64,000 bases of DNA from DASPUH01 sp964518505 (GCA_964518505.1 CAZFGT010000003.1:54726-118725), one strand, 5' to 3'. Positions 52,729-63,204 are shown, counted from the stretch's first letter. Notes: generated from the sequence alone by a model not told the origin. Numbers and translations are program-made.

Positions 52729-53615
52729 GCGCGCTCCGGCTGGCGGAGCCCCGGCGTCGCGTCCGGGCTCGGCCGGAACCCCCGATCCGGCTGGTGGCGA
52801 CCGACCTGGACGGGACCCTCGTGGGTGCCGACCTCGTCATCCGGCCACGCGTGGCCGCGGCCGTCGCTGCGGCGCAGGCGCAAGGCGTGGTCGTCGTCAT
52901 CGCCACCGGCCGCATGTACCGCAGCACGCTGCGCTTCGCCCGTGCCCTGCAGCTGCGCGCTCCGCTGATCTGCTACCAGGGGGCCTACATCCGCGAGATG
53001 CCGAACGGTGATGAGCCGGCCGCAGCGCCCATCCGCCACGTGACCCTGGCAGCCCAGGTGGCCCGCCAGGCGATCCGCTGGTCGCGCGAGAACGGCCTGG
53101 ACCCGCACGTGAACATGGACGACCGGCTGGTGATGGAGCGCGGTGACGAGGGCGCCGCCGACTACGAGCGCCTCTCGGGCATCGACGCGGATTTCGTGCC
53201 CGACCTCGTGGCGGCCGTGGTCCGGCCGGTGACCAAGGTGCTCGCCGTGGGTCCGCCGGGCGTGCCGGAACGCGTCCTGGCCGCCGGCCGCGAGGCGTTC
53301 GCGGGCCACGCCGAGGTCACCGTCTCGCATCCCGAATACCTGGAGTTCACGGCCCCCGGCGTGACCAAGGGCCAGGCCCTGCGCTGGCTGGCACGGCGCC
53401 TGCGGATCCCGCTGGCCGCCACGATGGCCATCGGCGACCAGTACAACGACCTGGAGATGCTGGCCGCGGCCGGTCACGGCGTGGCCATGGGCGGTTCGCC
53501 CGCGGAAGTCCGTGCGGCGGCCCGGCACGTCACCGCCTCGGTGGACGAGGAAGGGTTCGCCGTGGCGCTGGAGGCCCTCGTACTGGGCCGTGGCCGCCTG
53601 GACGGCTCCCCGTGA
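52725..53615 (+). CDS. HAD superfamily Cof-type phosphatase
   Basis: 296 residues. IRLVATDLDGTLVGADLVIRPRVAAAVAAAQAQG holds the HAD nucleophile (D-L-D-G-T) near 26, VVVIATGRM is motif II, the lysine is in GVTKGQALRWLARRL, and MAIGDQYNDLEMLAAAGHGVAMGGSP is motif III/IV. The C2B cap and these motifs define the Cof/YbiV group of sugar- or flavin-phosphate phosphatases. Substrate unknown. It has an extra basic N-terminus of ~20 residues. GTG start overlapping prmC. Confidence 0.9.
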   Translation: MSALRLAEPRRRVRARPEPPIRLVATDLDGTLVGADLVIRPRVAAAVAAAQAQGVVVVIATGRMYRSTLRFARALQLRAPLICYQGAYIREMPNGDEPAAAPIRHVTLAAQVARQAIRWSRENGLDPHVNMDDRLVMERGDEGAADYERLSGIDADFVPDLVAAVVRPVTKVLAVGPPGVPERVLAAGREAFAGHAEVTVSHPEYLEFTAPGVTKGQALRWLARRLRIPLAATMAIGDQYNDLEMLAAAGHGVAMGGSPAEVRAAARHVTASVDEEGFAVALEALVLGRGRLDGSP

Positions 53616-54241
53616 CGACGTCGGCGCGCCGCGTTGGCGCCGATGACGCTTCGGCGCTGGATCGCGCCGTCCAAGCGATCCGGGCGGGCCGGCTGGTCGC
53701 TGTCCCGACCGAGACGGTCTACGGCCTCGCCTGCGCCCTCACTCAAGCTGCCGTGGACCGCCTCGTGGAGGCCAAGGGGCGGGACGTCGGCAAGGGCCTC
53801 ACGCTACTGGTGGACGCCCTCGCCGATGCCGCATCGTTGGTCGTGGACTCGCCGGCGGCGCGGCGGCTCGCCGACCGCTTCTGGCCGGGCCCGCTGACGA
53901 TGGTCCTGCCGCTACAGCCCGGCGTGGAGCTGCCGTATGCCGTGACCGGCGGCACGCAGGCGGTCGGGCTGCGGGTGCCCGATCAGCCCTTCACACGTCG
54001 CCTGGCCCGGGCCTTGGGTCCGCTGCCCCTGACCTCGGCGAATCGCTCGGGTGAGCCGGATGCACGGGACGCCGCGGAGGCGCAGGCGTCCCTCGGGACG
54101 GCGGTCGACCTGATCATCGATGGGGGCCGGGCGCCAGGTGGCGTCCCTTCCACCGTCGTGGCGCTCGAAGGGGACGGCTCATGGCGGCTCCTGAGGGCGG
54201 GACCCATCAGCCACGAGGAACTGGCCGCCGCCCTCGCCTGA
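53612..54241 (+). CDS. Threonylcarbamoyl-AMP synthase (Sua5/TsaC)
   Basis: 209 residues of the YrdC/Sua5 catalytic domain without the C-terminal Sua5 domain, so TsaC length. AIRAGRLVAVPTETVYGLACAL near 23, RFWPGPLTMVLPLQPG near 89, AVGLRVPDQPFTRRLARALGPLPLTSANRSGEP near 117 and PSTVVALEGDGSWRLLRAGPIS near 180 are the conserved segments. It makes threonylcarbamoyl-AMP for the t6A base of ANN-decoding tRNAs. GTG start overlapping the HAD gene; glyA follows. Confidence 0.93.
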   Translation: MTTSARRVGADDASALDRAVQAIRAGRLVAVPTETVYGLACALTQAAVDRLVEAKGRDVGKGLTLLVDALADAASLVVDSPAARRLADRFWPGPLTMVLPLQPGVELPYAVTGGTQAVGLRVPDQPFTRRLARALGPLPLTSANRSGEPDARDAAEAQASLGTAVDLIIDGGRAPGGVPSTVVALEGDGSWRLLRAGPISHEELAAALA

Positions 54242-54267
54242 GCCGGGGCGCGGCGACCCTCGGCGCG

Positions 54268-54273
54268 TACACT
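54268..54273 (+). promoter_or_regulatory. TACACT -10 box upstream of glyA
   Basis: TACACT lies ~40 nt before the glyA GTG, giving a leader of about 34 nt that contains GGGAGGAGG. The -35 is poor. Confidence 0.4.
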
Positions 54274-54313
54274 GCGCACCAAGCGCGCAGGCGAGGGAGG
54301 AGGACCGGATCCG

Positions 54314-55642
54314 GTGACGCATGTGGAGGCGACGGGCCTCGGCTGGGCCCCCCTGGCCTCGGTGGATCCCGACCTGTGGGCCGCCATGGAGGCTGAGCGG
54401 CGCCGGCAGCACGACAAGATCGAACTGATCGCGAGCGAGAACTACACCTTCGCCGCGGTCATGGAGGCGCAGGGCTCCTGGCTCACCAACAAGTACGCCG
54501 AGGGCCTGCCGGGCAAGCGCTACTACGGTGGCTGCGAGTACGTGGACATCGCCGAGACGCTGGCCCAGGAACGGGCCCTGCGCCTCTTCCCGGGCGCTGA
54601 GCACGTCAATGTCCAGCCGCACAGCGGCGCCCAAGCCAACATGGCCGCCTACTTCAGCGTCCTCCAGCCGGGCGACCGCATCCTGGGCATGAACCTGGCC
54701 CATGGCGGTCACCTGACTCACGGCTCGCCGGTCAACTTCAGCGGCCGCTTCTACGAGGTGCACGCCTACGGCGTCAGCCCGACCGACGAACGCATCGACT
54801 ACGACGCGCTCGCCCGCCAGGCGGAGGAGGTGCGACCGCGGCTGATCGTGGCCGGGGCCTCCGCCTACCCCCGGATCATCGACTTCGAGCGTATGGCCGC
54901 CATCGCCCACGGCGTCGGCGCGCTCCTCTTCGTGGACATGGCCCACATCGCCGGCCTCATCGCGGCCGGCCTCCACCCCAGCCCCTTCCCGCACGCCGAC
55001 CTGGTCACGACGACGACGCATAAGACGCTGCGGGGCCCGCGCGGCGGCCTGATCTTCAGCCGGGTGGAGTTCCCCGAGGGGTTGGACCGGGGCGACTTCC
55101 CGACGGTCAAGGGCACGCTCGCCGCGGCCGTCGACAAGACGGTCTTCCCGGGCATCCAGGGCGGGCCGCTGATGCACGTCATCGCGGCCAAGGCGGTGGC
55201 CCTGCTGCTGGCCCTTGGTGAGGACTTCCGGGCCGACCAGCATCGCACCGTGGAGAACGCGGCCATCCTGGCCGACGCCCTGCGCGAGCAGGGCGCCCGG
55301 CTCGTGTCCGGCGGCACGGACAACCACCTGATGCTGGTCGACGTGACGCCCCTCGGGGTCACCGGCAAGGAGGCGGAGGCCAGCCTCGACCACGTCGGCA
55401 TCACGGTGAACAAGAACGCCATCCCCTTTGATCCGCTGCCGCCCAACACGTCGTCGGGCATCCGGGTGGGCACGCCGGCCACGACCACCCGCGGCTTCGG
55501 GCCGGCCGAGATGCGCCAGATCGCGGCGCTCATCGTGCGCGCCATCGCGACGCGCGACGACCCGGCGGCGCAGGTCGTGCTGGCGGCCGAGGTGCGCGAG
55601 ATCTGCGATCGGTTCCCCGTGCCGGGCCTGCCCGCGGCGTGA
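54314..55642 (+). CDS. glyA: Serine hydroxymethyltransferase
   Basis: 442 residues. KIELIASENYTFAAVMEAQGSWLTNKYAEGLPGKRYYGGCEYVD is conserved; the PLP lysine is Lys237 in VTTTTHKTLRGPRGG. HVNVQPHSGAQAN near 97, FVDMAHIAGLIAAG near 206 and a C-terminal SGIRVGTPATTTRGF are also typical. It converts serine and tetrahydrofolate to glycine and methylene-THF. The start is GTG 54314, ten nt after an AGGAGG. Its one-carbon role is compatible with the FAD/GcvT enzyme elsewhere in the window, but they are not linked in an operon. Confidence 0.97.
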   Translation: MTHVEATGLGWAPLASVDPDLWAAMEAERRRQHDKIELIASENYTFAAVMEAQGSWLTNKYAEGLPGKRYYGGCEYVDIAETLAQERALRLFPGAEHVNVQPHSGAQANMAAYFSVLQPGDRILGMNLAHGGHLTHGSPVNFSGRFYEVHAYGVSPTDERIDYDALARQAEEVRPRLIVAGASAYPRIIDFERMAAIAHGVGALLFVDMAHIAGLIAAGLHPSPFPHADLVTTTTHKTLRGPRGGLIFSRVEFPEGLDRGDFPTVKGTLAAAVDKTVFPGIQGGPLMHVIAAKAVALLLALGEDFRADQHRTVENAAILADALREQGARLVSGGTDNHLMLVDVTPLGVTGKEAEASLDHVGITVNKNAIPFDPLPPNTSSGIRVGTPATTTRGFGPAEMRQIAALIVRAIATRDDPAAQVVLAAEVREICDRFPVPGLPAA

Positions 55643-56772
55643 TCCAGGCCGACTCCGGGGCGCTCCTGGTCATCGGCGGCGCCTTCGCTTCGGCGCTCCT
55701 GATCTCCCTGCTCCTGACCCCGCTGGCGGCCCGTTTCGCCACGGCCACCGGCGCGATCGACGCTCCCGGCGCGGCGCGCCGCATCCACAGCCGGCCCATC
55801 CCGCGTGGTGGCGGCGTGGCGGTGGCGGCCAGCTTCGTCGTGGTGGGGGGCCTTTGTTTCGCGGTCGTGGCGGGCACGGGCTCGACGTTCGACATGACCG
55901 ACATCACCCCTCCCGAGGCGCTGGCCCTCTTTGGCGGGGCCGTGGCCGCGGCGGTGCTGGGGTTCCTGGACGACCGTTTCCAGCTCCGCGCCCGGTGGCA
56001 GCTGCTGATGCAGGCCGCCCTGGCCATCGGCGCCGTGGTGGCGGGCGTGATGGTCGACTTCATCAACAACCCGGCGGGTCCACGGGTGATCACGTTCTCC
56101 ACCCCGTTCGCAGTCGGCTTCACGGTCTTCTGGATCGCCGGCATGATCAACAGCATCAACTGGATCGATGGCCTCGACGGGCTCTCGACCGGCGTCGCCC
56201 TGATCGCCGCCGTGACCCTGGGTCTCATCTCCCTGGGATCGGCCATCGACCAGCCCGCGGTGGCTCTGCTGTGCGCCTGCCTGGCCGGTGCGCTGGCGGG
56301 CTTCCTGCCCTGGAACTTCCACCCCGCGCGCGTCTTCATCGGCTCGGCCGGGACCTACTTCATCGGCTACACGCTGGCCGTCCTCGCGATCCTGGGTACG
56401 GCGAAGGTGGCCGTGGCCATCCTCGTGCTGGGGGTGCCCATCATCGACACCTTCTGGATCATCGTGCGGCGCACGTTGGCGGGCCAGGCCCCGTTCACCG
56501 CCGATCGCGGGCACCTCCACCATCGCCTGCTGGACCTGGGGATCTCCCATCGGGGCGCCGTCCTCACGATCTACGCCCTCACCGGCATCCTCGCCGTGCT
56601 CTCGCTCATCCTGTCCGGCTCAGGTCAGCTGTACGCCTTCGCCGGCCTCGTGGCGGCCGCCGGCGTGCTGCTGTACGTGTCGCTCCGCCGGGGCAACGGC
56701 GCCCTGGACGCTGACGCCTATGACGGCCAGGACGAGGGCGAGGATGCACCGGGAAACGGCGAGGATAGGTAA
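55639..56772 (+). CDS. WecA/TagO-type polyprenyl-phosphate sugar-1-phosphate transferase
   Basis: 377 residues with ~11 TM helices. RRIHSRPIPRGGGVAVAASF, the metal motif FLDDRFQL near 113, the catalytic MINSINWIDGLDGLSTG near 170 (N-x-x-N-x-x-D-G) and RGHLHHRLLDLG near 290 (H-x-H-H) are the signature of the family. The HLHH motif and lack of MraY-specific residues favour UDP-GlcNAc-type WecA/TagO/TarO over MraY. It would initiate a wall polymer or glycan on undecaprenyl phosphate. GTG start overlapping glyA. The tail is acidic. Confidence 0.88.
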   Translation: MIQADSGALLVIGGAFASALLISLLLTPLAARFATATGAIDAPGAARRIHSRPIPRGGGVAVAASFVVVGGLCFAVVAGTGSTFDMTDITPPEALALFGGAVAAAVLGFLDDRFQLRARWQLLMQAALAIGAVVAGVMVDFINNPAGPRVITFSTPFAVGFTVFWIAGMINSINWIDGLDGLSTGVALIAAVTLGLISLGSAIDQPAVALLCACLAGALAGFLPWNFHPARVFIGSAGTYFIGYTLAVLAILGTAKVAVAILVLGVPIIDTFWIIVRRTLAGQAPFTADRGHLHHRLLDLGISHRGAVLTIYALTGILAVLSLILSGSGQLYAFAGLVAAAGVLLYVSLRRGNGALDADAYDGQDEGEDAPGNGEDR

Positions 56773-56792
56773 GTCGACGTAGGTCGCCGCGC

Positions 56793-56820
56793 TTGCGGGA
56801 GACCCCCGCGGTGCTAGCAT
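56793..56820 (+). promoter_or_regulatory. Promoter of the Pro-rich membrane protein gene
   Basis: TTGCGG (56793-56798), 16 bp, TAGCAT (56815-56820); leader of roughly 20 nt to GTG 56848. Confidence 0.5.
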
Positions 56821-56847
56821 CGGTAGTCCCTTCGGGCCACCTCCATC

Positions 56848-57987
56848 GTGGCCGAAGGTACCAGGTGCACAACGATCCAACCGCTCATCCCGCTCCTGCT
56901 GCTCCTCCTCGTGGGCCTCTCCATCGGCGCCTTCGCGTGGCTCCGCCGCGCCCGTCGCCGGCACGCTGAGGAGCGCCTCGTCGCCGAGGCGACCCCCCGG
57001 GTCATCGCGAGGCTGGCCGGCCTGCGGGCTGGGCCCGGCCCCCAACCGTTCGCCGGGCTGGACGTGCCGGTCATGGCGCCGGCGGCCGCGATGGCGGCCG
57101 TGCCCGCGCCCGAATCCGCCCTCCCGCCGATGCCCGCCGCGCGGCCCCGTTCGATCTCGTCCGCCCTCGTGCCGTGGGCCGGCGCTCGAGCCGCGGCATC
57201 GCGGGCCGCCACCGTCGCCTATCCGGTGCACCCCGGCGAGGCGGCCATCATGCGGCGCGCCCCGATGGCCCTCGACGGCGATCTGTGGCGGTCGCAGGAC
57301 ATGCCGGGCCAGCGTGCCGGCGCGCCGGCCGATCCGCGCTGGCGCATGTGGCGCGATGCGTCCGCTGCCCTCGTCGCCTTCGCCCTGGTGGGCCTCGTGC
57401 TCGTGGGGGGCGACCTGCTGCGCATCCCTGCCGGACCGCTTCCGCCGACGCCCGGGCTGGCGGCGGTCGTGACCAAGCCGTCCACGGCCCCGACGCCGAC
57501 GGCTGTCGCTGTCGCTGACCCGACCCAGCCGCAGTACCCGGCCGTCCTGACCACGCCGACCCCGGGACCAGTCGTGACGCCGGCGCCGGTGACGGTCCCG
57601 GCGGCCCAACCGACGCCTCCGCTCACGGGCCCACGCCCGCCCGATCCCACCCCGCGCCCCACCCCGAAGCCGACGCCCAAGCCCACCCCCAAGCCAACGC
57701 CCAAGCCGACCCCTTCGATCGATCCAGCGTTCTTCTGCGCCACGTACACGCCGGCCGCGCTGCAGTCGGACACGTGCACGGTGGCGATGGGCAACGGTGG
57801 CAAGGTCACGTACCAGTGGCTCGTCAGTGACGACGGCGGCGCCACGTACGCGCCGGTCACGAACGGCAACGGCCGCTCGGTGAGCCTGACGTTCACCCTG
57901 CCCGGCTACTACTACGTGGAAGTGATCGTGACGCGCGGCAAGACGTCCGTCACGAGCGATCCCGCCGCCTTCACGGTCGGTCTCTGA
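56848..57987 (+). CDS. Two-TM membrane protein with Pro/Thr/Lys repeats and a C-terminal Ig-like domain
   Basis: 379 residues. TM1 is at ~10-30 (PLIPLLLLLLVGLSIGAFAWL), a variable Ala/Pro/Arg cytoplasmic region follows, and TM2 is at ~170-192. Outside, a Pro/Thr-rich stalk includes tandem PTPK repeats (positions ~270-292, DNA 57655-57714). A final ~85-residue domain has two Cys (FFCATYTPAALQSDTCTV) and ends in YQWLVSDDGGATYAPVTNG and LPGYYYVEVIVTRG, resembling a PKD/Ig-like strand set. No known family. The stalk suggests wall spanning. It precedes the ATP synthase operon by ~64 bp. Confidence 0.65.
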   Translation: MAEGTRCTTIQPLIPLLLLLLVGLSIGAFAWLRRARRRHAEERLVAEATPRVIARLAGLRAGPGPQPFAGLDVPVMAPAAAMAAVPAPESALPPMPAARPRSISSALVPWAGARAAASRAATVAYPVHPGEAAIMRRAPMALDGDLWRSQDMPGQRAGAPADPRWRMWRDASAALVAFALVGLVLVGGDLLRIPAGPLPPTPGLAAVVTKPSTAPTPTAVAVADPTQPQYPAVLTTPTPGPVVTPAPVTVPAAQPTPPLTGPRPPDPTPRPTPKPTPKPTPKPTPKPTPSIDPAFFCATYTPAALQSDTCTVAMGNGGKVTYQWLVSDDGGATYAPVTNGNGRSVSLTFTLPGYYYVEVIVTRGKTSVTSDPAAFTVGL

Positions 57988-58019
57988 GCCGTCCCGGCGG
58001 TCGGCCGGGGGGTCGCATT

Positions 58020-58028
58020 TGCTATACT
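58020..58028 (+). promoter_or_regulatory. Extended -10 promoter of the ATP synthase operon
   Basis: TGCTATACT: TATACT (58023-58028) preceded by TGC, an extended -10 that explains the absent -35. It leaves a ~17-nt leader before GTG 58052. Confidence 0.6.
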
Positions 58029-58051
58029 CCCGGCGCTTTGTCGGCGTCCCC

Positions 58052-58273
58052 GTGATCGAGCCTGGTCGGGGCCTGGCATATCTCAGCTTGTTCTCTGAGA
58101 TCGGGATCATCCTCCTGGTCACGACCCTCTTCGGTGCCCTCGCGGGTCACTGGGCCGACGACCAGCTCGGGACGCTCCCGATACTCACCGTCGCCGGGTT
58201 CCTGCTCGGCGCAGCCGGGGGGACCGTGGTCATCTACCGGCTGTTGATGCGGTTCCTCGCCCGTCTCGGCTGA
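58052..58273 (+). CDS. AtpZ/AtpI-like small subunit of the ATP synthase operon
   Basis: 73 residues with two TM helices (LFSEIGIILLVTTLFGALAGHWADD and PILTVAGFLLGAAGGTVVIYRLL). The G-x-x-x-G-x-x-x-D turn between them is typical of AtpZ/AtpI proteins, which assist c-ring assembly or Mg uptake. GTG 58052 is preferred because an open extension to 58019 overlaps the -10 box. The stop is 5 bp before atpB. Confidence 0.8.
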   Translation: MIEPGRGLAYLSLFSEIGIILLVTTLFGALAGHWADDQLGTLPILTVAGFLLGAAGGTVVIYRLLMRFLARLG

Positions 58274-58278
58274 ACCTG

Positions 58279-59313
58279 GTGGAGCACAGCTTGTCGATGG
58301 ACTCCGTGGACCCGGCGCCGACCACGCCCGCGCGGCCCAGTAGCCGGCGCCTGCTGATCGGCCTCGTCGTCGCGGTCGTCGTGCTGGACGTGCTGGCCTT
58401 CGTGTTCGTGCCGCCGTACCCGCCGGGCGAGCCCGGGCAGTCGGTCACCGGCATCGGCGACCTCATCAACGCCAACCTGGAGCTGCCGGCGCCCCACGTA
58501 GTGCTCGACCTGGCCCCCAACGACCCGGTCCCGGCCGACGCGATCCTGTCCTTCCACCCGAGCATCACCGCGCCGATCTTCACGACGTGGCTGGTGATGC
58601 TCGTCATCCTGGTGGTGGGCTTCCTCGCCGCCCGGCGCATGACGGCCGTGCCGGGCCGCCTGCAGAATGCCGCCGAGTTCGTCTATGAAGGCCTGCAGAA
58701 CTGGGCCCTGTCCCTGGGGGGCGAACCGGCACGCCGCCACGTCCCGTTATTCGCCGGCTTCTTCATCTTCATCCTGTTCTCCAACTGGAGCGGCCTCATC
58801 CCGATCTTCGGCAAGATCGAGGCGCTGCGCGCCCCCACCAGCGACGTCAACGTGACCATCGGGCTCGCCCTGGTGGCGTTCCTGTACTTCCAGTCGCAGG
58901 GCTTCCGGACCCTCGGGGTGCGGCGGTACCTGGGCAAGTTCTTCGTCTTCAGCGGCTTCAAGGAGGGCATCGGGGCGGGGTTCATCGGCCTCTTCGTGGG
59001 CCTCATCGAGTTCATGCTCGAGTTCATCAAGCCCATCACGCTGGCGATGCGTCTCTTCGGCAACATCTTCGGCGGGGAGGTCGCCCTGGGCGTCATCACG
59101 GCCCTCACCATCGCGGTGCTGCCGGCTGCCATGCTGCTCCTGGAAGGCCTCCTCAACTTCGTCCAGGCGCTGATCTTCTCGACCCTCATGCTGATGTACA
59201 CCGTCATCGCCGTCGAAAGCCACGATGAGGAGGCTCACGCCGCCCCGGCCTACGCCGACCTGCCCGAGGGCAGCCTCGGCGCCCCGATGACGGGGGTGCC
59301 CGCCGCCCACTGA
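58279..59313 (+). CDS. atpB: ATP synthase subunit a
   Basis: 344 residues, longer than usual because of an N-terminal extension and a large periplasmic insertion (~45-95). TM helices include FFIFILFSNWSGLIPIFG, and the essential Arg lies in KPITLAMRLFGNIFGGEVALGVI near 255. Late helices end LNFVQALIFSTLMLMYTVIAVESH. It forms the two proton half-channels facing the c-ring. GTG 58279 or ATG 58297 may start it. The C-terminus is Ala/Pro-rich. Confidence 0.95.
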   Translation: MEHSLSMDSVDPAPTTPARPSSRRLLIGLVVAVVVLDVLAFVFVPPYPPGEPGQSVTGIGDLINANLELPAPHVVLDLAPNDPVPADAILSFHPSITAPIFTTWLVMLVILVVGFLAARRMTAVPGRLQNAAEFVYEGLQNWALSLGGEPARRHVPLFAGFFIFILFSNWSGLIPIFGKIEALRAPTSDVNVTIGLALVAFLYFQSQGFRTLGVRRYLGKFFVFSGFKEGIGAGFIGLFVGLIEFMLEFIKPITLAMRLFGNIFGGEVALGVITALTIAVLPAAMLLLEGLLNFVQALIFSTLMLMYTVIAVESHDEEAHAAPAYADLPEGSLGAPMTGVPAAH

Positions 59314-59382
59314 TCGCCGCCACGTCTACTCATCCCAGCCCACATCCGGCGCCTGCCGGAGCCATCCACAGGAGGAACTTCC

Positions 59383-59601
59383 ATGGGACCACTCGGTGCA
59401 GGTCTCGCCGCGCTCGGGGTGCTTGGCCCGGGCATCGGCATCGGCATCCTGACCGGCATGGCCGCCGCCGCCATCGGCCGCAACCCTGACGCGACCGCCA
59501 ACATCCGCGCCACGTTCATCCTGGGCGCCGCCTTCGCCGAAGGGCTTGGCGTGCTGGCCATCGTGGTGGCCATCCTGGCGCTCGTCCTGAAGACGTCCTA
59601 G
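59383..59601 (+). CDS. atpE: ATP synthase subunit c
   Basis: 72 residues, two helices: LGVLGPGIGIGILTGMAAAAIGRNP with the Gly repeat and the R-N-P loop, then ATFILGAAFAEGLGVLAIVVAILALVL. The ion-binding carboxylate is Glu53 (AFAEGLG); there is no following S/T or helix-1 Gln as in sodium types, so proton coupling is inferred. AGGAGG is 7 nt before the ATG, a strong site suited to high c-ring stoichiometry. Confidence 0.97.
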   Translation: MGPLGAGLAALGVLGPGIGIGILTGMAAAAIGRNPDATANIRATFILGAAFAEGLGVLAIVVAILALVLKTS

Positions 59602-59620
59602 GCAGCGGCCGCTCACGCCC

Positions 59621-60199
59621 ATGATGCCGCTCGCCCTGGCCGGGTCGCCGCTCCACGTGGCGGCGCTCCAGGCCGCCGCCGACACCGGCGGCGCTGGGCT
59701 TCAGATCAACTTCTTCTGGGTCATCGTCTCGGCCCTCAACTTCGTCGTGTTCGCGGTCCTGCTGTACGTCGCCTTCGGTCGCACGGTCAGTCGCATGCTG
59801 GAGGACCGCCGCGTGCGCATCGAACAGGGGCTCAAGGACGCCGATGTCGCGCGCCGCGAGCGTGAGGCGGCGGCCGAGGAGAAGCAGGCCATCATCCAGA
59901 CGGCCCGCCGCGAAGCGAACGACATCGTGGCCCACGCCCAGAAGACCGCCGACGAGGTGCGCCAGCGAGACGTGGCCGCCACCCAGCAGGAGCTCGAGCG
60001 GCTGCGCGAGCAGGCCGCTGTCGAGATCGCCGCGGAGAAGGCCCGCGTGCTCGGTGAGGTGCGTGGCCAGGTCGCCGACCTGGCGCTGCTGGCGGCCGCC
60101 CGGGTCGTCGGCGAGACGCGCACCAGCGAGCGCGAACGACGCCTCGTGCAGGAGTTCCTCTCCACCACCGCGCCGGGCGGCCCGGCCGAGCCGGCCTGA
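59621..60199 (+). CDS. atpF: ATP synthase subunit b
   Basis: 192 residues: a short periplasmic N-terminus, one TM helix (NFFWVIVSALNFVVFAVLLYVAF, ~28-50) and a long charged coiled coil (ARREREAAAEEKQAIIQTARREANDIVAHAQKTADE) forming the peripheral stalk. ILEDRR-type start of the coil (MLEDRRVRIEQGLKDAD) is typical. It holds F1 against rotation with delta. Confidence 0.94.
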   Translation: MMPLALAGSPLHVAALQAAADTGGAGLQINFFWVIVSALNFVVFAVLLYVAFGRTVSRMLEDRRVRIEQGLKDADVARREREAAAEEKQAIIQTARREANDIVAHAQKTADEVRQRDVAATQQELERLREQAAVEIAAEKARVLGEVRGQVADLALLAAARVVGETRTSERERRLVQEFLSTTAPGGPAEPA

Positions 60200-60206
60200 C
60201 CCGCGC

Positions 60207-60752
60207 ATGGCTCGTCACGACAGCTCGGCCCGGCGCTACGCGGAGGCCGTCTTCCAGCTGGCCGTCCGCGACGACGACGTGTCCGGCTGGCGTGCCGACC
60301 TGATAGCCGCCGCCGACGCCCTTGGCGAGGCGAGGGTGGCGCGCGTCCTGGCCGACCGCGGCCTGCCGTACGACGCGCGGCAGCACCTCGCCCAGGCGAT
60401 CATGGGATCGGGCACCCGCACCCCCGTCCGCAACCTGGCCCTGCTGCTGCTGCAGCGCGGCCGCCTGGAGGCGCTGCCGGCCGTGCTGGCCGAATTCATC
60501 CGTCTCGACCATGCCCGTCAGGGCATCTTCACCGCCACCGCCATCAGCGCTGCCCCGCTGGAGCCCGCCGAGGTGCGCCAACTCACGGCGCGCCTCGCAG
60601 AGCTCACCGGGGGCAGCATCGAGCTGAGCCAGCGCGTGGACCCCAGCCTTCTCGGCGGGATCCAGGTGCAGCTCGGCGACCGCCTCATCGACGGGAGCGT
60701 CCGGGGCCGCCTCGAACGGCTGCGTCACCGGCTCGCCTCGGGCGCCCTCTAG
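60207..60752 (+). CDS. atpH: ATP synthase subunit delta
   Basis: 181 residues. ARRYAEAVFQLAVRDD at the start is the delta signature, and the C-terminus has TATAISAAPLEPAEVRQLTARLAELTGG and the conserved DPSLLGGIQVQLGDRLIDGSVRGRLERLR. It joins the b stalk to the top of the alpha3beta3 ring. ATG 60207 is 7 nt after the atpF stop. Confidence 0.94.
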   Translation: MARHDSSARRYAEAVFQLAVRDDDVSGWRADLIAAADALGEARVARVLADRGLPYDARQHLAQAIMGSGTRTPVRNLALLLLQRGRLEALPAVLAEFIRLDHARQGIFTATAISAAPLEPAEVRQLTARLAELTGGSIELSQRVDPSLLGGIQVQLGDRLIDGSVRGRLERLRHRLASGAL

Positions 60753-60760
60753 GAGATCAC

Positions 60761-62296
<1,536 letters not shown>

Positions 62297-62317
62297 GCGA
62301 GGGGAGCCGTCCCGGTC

Positions 62318-63169
62318 ATGGCCAGCCAGCGCGACATCCGCCGCCGCATCGGATCGGTGCGCAACATCCGGCAGATCACGCGCGCCATGCAGTTCGTCGC
62401 CGCCTCCAAGCTGCGTCGGGCGCAGGAGGCCACGCTCGCCGCGCGGCCCTATAGCGAGGCCCTTGACGAGGTGCTGGCCGACCTGGCCGCCGTGCTGGAC
62501 CAGGAGCACCATCCGCTCCTGGCCGACCCGGGCGGCGGCAAGCGCATCATCGTCCTGGTGACCACCGACCGGCCGCTGGCCGGGCCGCTGACGTCCAACA
62601 TCGTGCGCTTCACGGCGCGTGAGATCGTGGACCACCCCGGCGACGTGGCCGTGGTGACCATCGGGCGCAAGGGCCGCGACGCCATGCGGCGCACGGGCGT
62701 GCCCATCGACGCCCACTTCGCGGGTTTCGGCGACCGGCCCGCCTTCGCCGACGTGCTGCCGCTGGTGCGGCTCATCAGTGAGGGCTACCTGGGCGGCGAG
62801 TTCGGCCGCGTAGACGTCATCTACTCGCACTTCGTCTCGACGCTCATCCAGCGCCCCACGATGGCCCAGCTGCTGCCGATCGTGCCGACCAAGGACACCA
62901 GCGGCATCCCCGGCCGCCAGTTCATCTTCGAGCCCAGCCCGGCCGGCGTGCTGGAGCGGCTCCTGCCGCGGTACGTGGCGACGCGCCTCTACCAGGCCGT
63001 GCTGGAATCCAAGGCCAGCGAGGAGTCGAGCCGTATGGTGGCCATGAAGAACGCCACCGAGAACGCCGAGACCCTCATCGACGACCTCACCCTGGCCTAC
63101 AACAAGGTCCGCCAGGCCAACATCACCCGCGAGATGATCGAGATCGCGACCGGCGCCCAGGCGCACTGA
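62318..63169 (+). CDS. atpG: ATP synthase subunit gamma
   Basis: 283 residues. MASQRDIRRRIGSVRNIRQITRAMQFVAASKLRRAQEATL at the start and ESKASEESSRMVAMKNATENAETLIDDLTLAYNKVRQANITREMIEIATGA at the end are the two helices of the central rotor coiled coil. The middle Rossmann-like domain is present (TTDRPLAGPLTSNIV). It rotates inside alpha3beta3. Confidence 0.97.
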   Translation: MASQRDIRRRIGSVRNIRQITRAMQFVAASKLRRAQEATLAARPYSEALDEVLADLAAVLDQEHHPLLADPGGGKRIIVLVTTDRPLAGPLTSNIVRFTAREIVDHPGDVAVVTIGRKGRDAMRRTGVPIDAHFAGFGDRPAFADVLPLVRLISEGYLGGEFGRVDVIYSHFVSTLIQRPTMAQLLPIVPTKDTSGIPGRQFIFEPSPAGVLERLLPRYVATRLYQAVLESKASEESSRMVAMKNATENAETLIDDLTLAYNKVRQANITREMIEIATGAQAH

Positions 63170-63204
63170 CGGCCGCGCCCAACACCAGGAGGCATCCAAG
63201 CACC

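Noticed and set aside
57655..57714. CRISPR-like or satellite repeat
   Set aside because: The tandem CCNAAGCCNACG units are in-frame codons for PTPK in a stalk, with no spacers.
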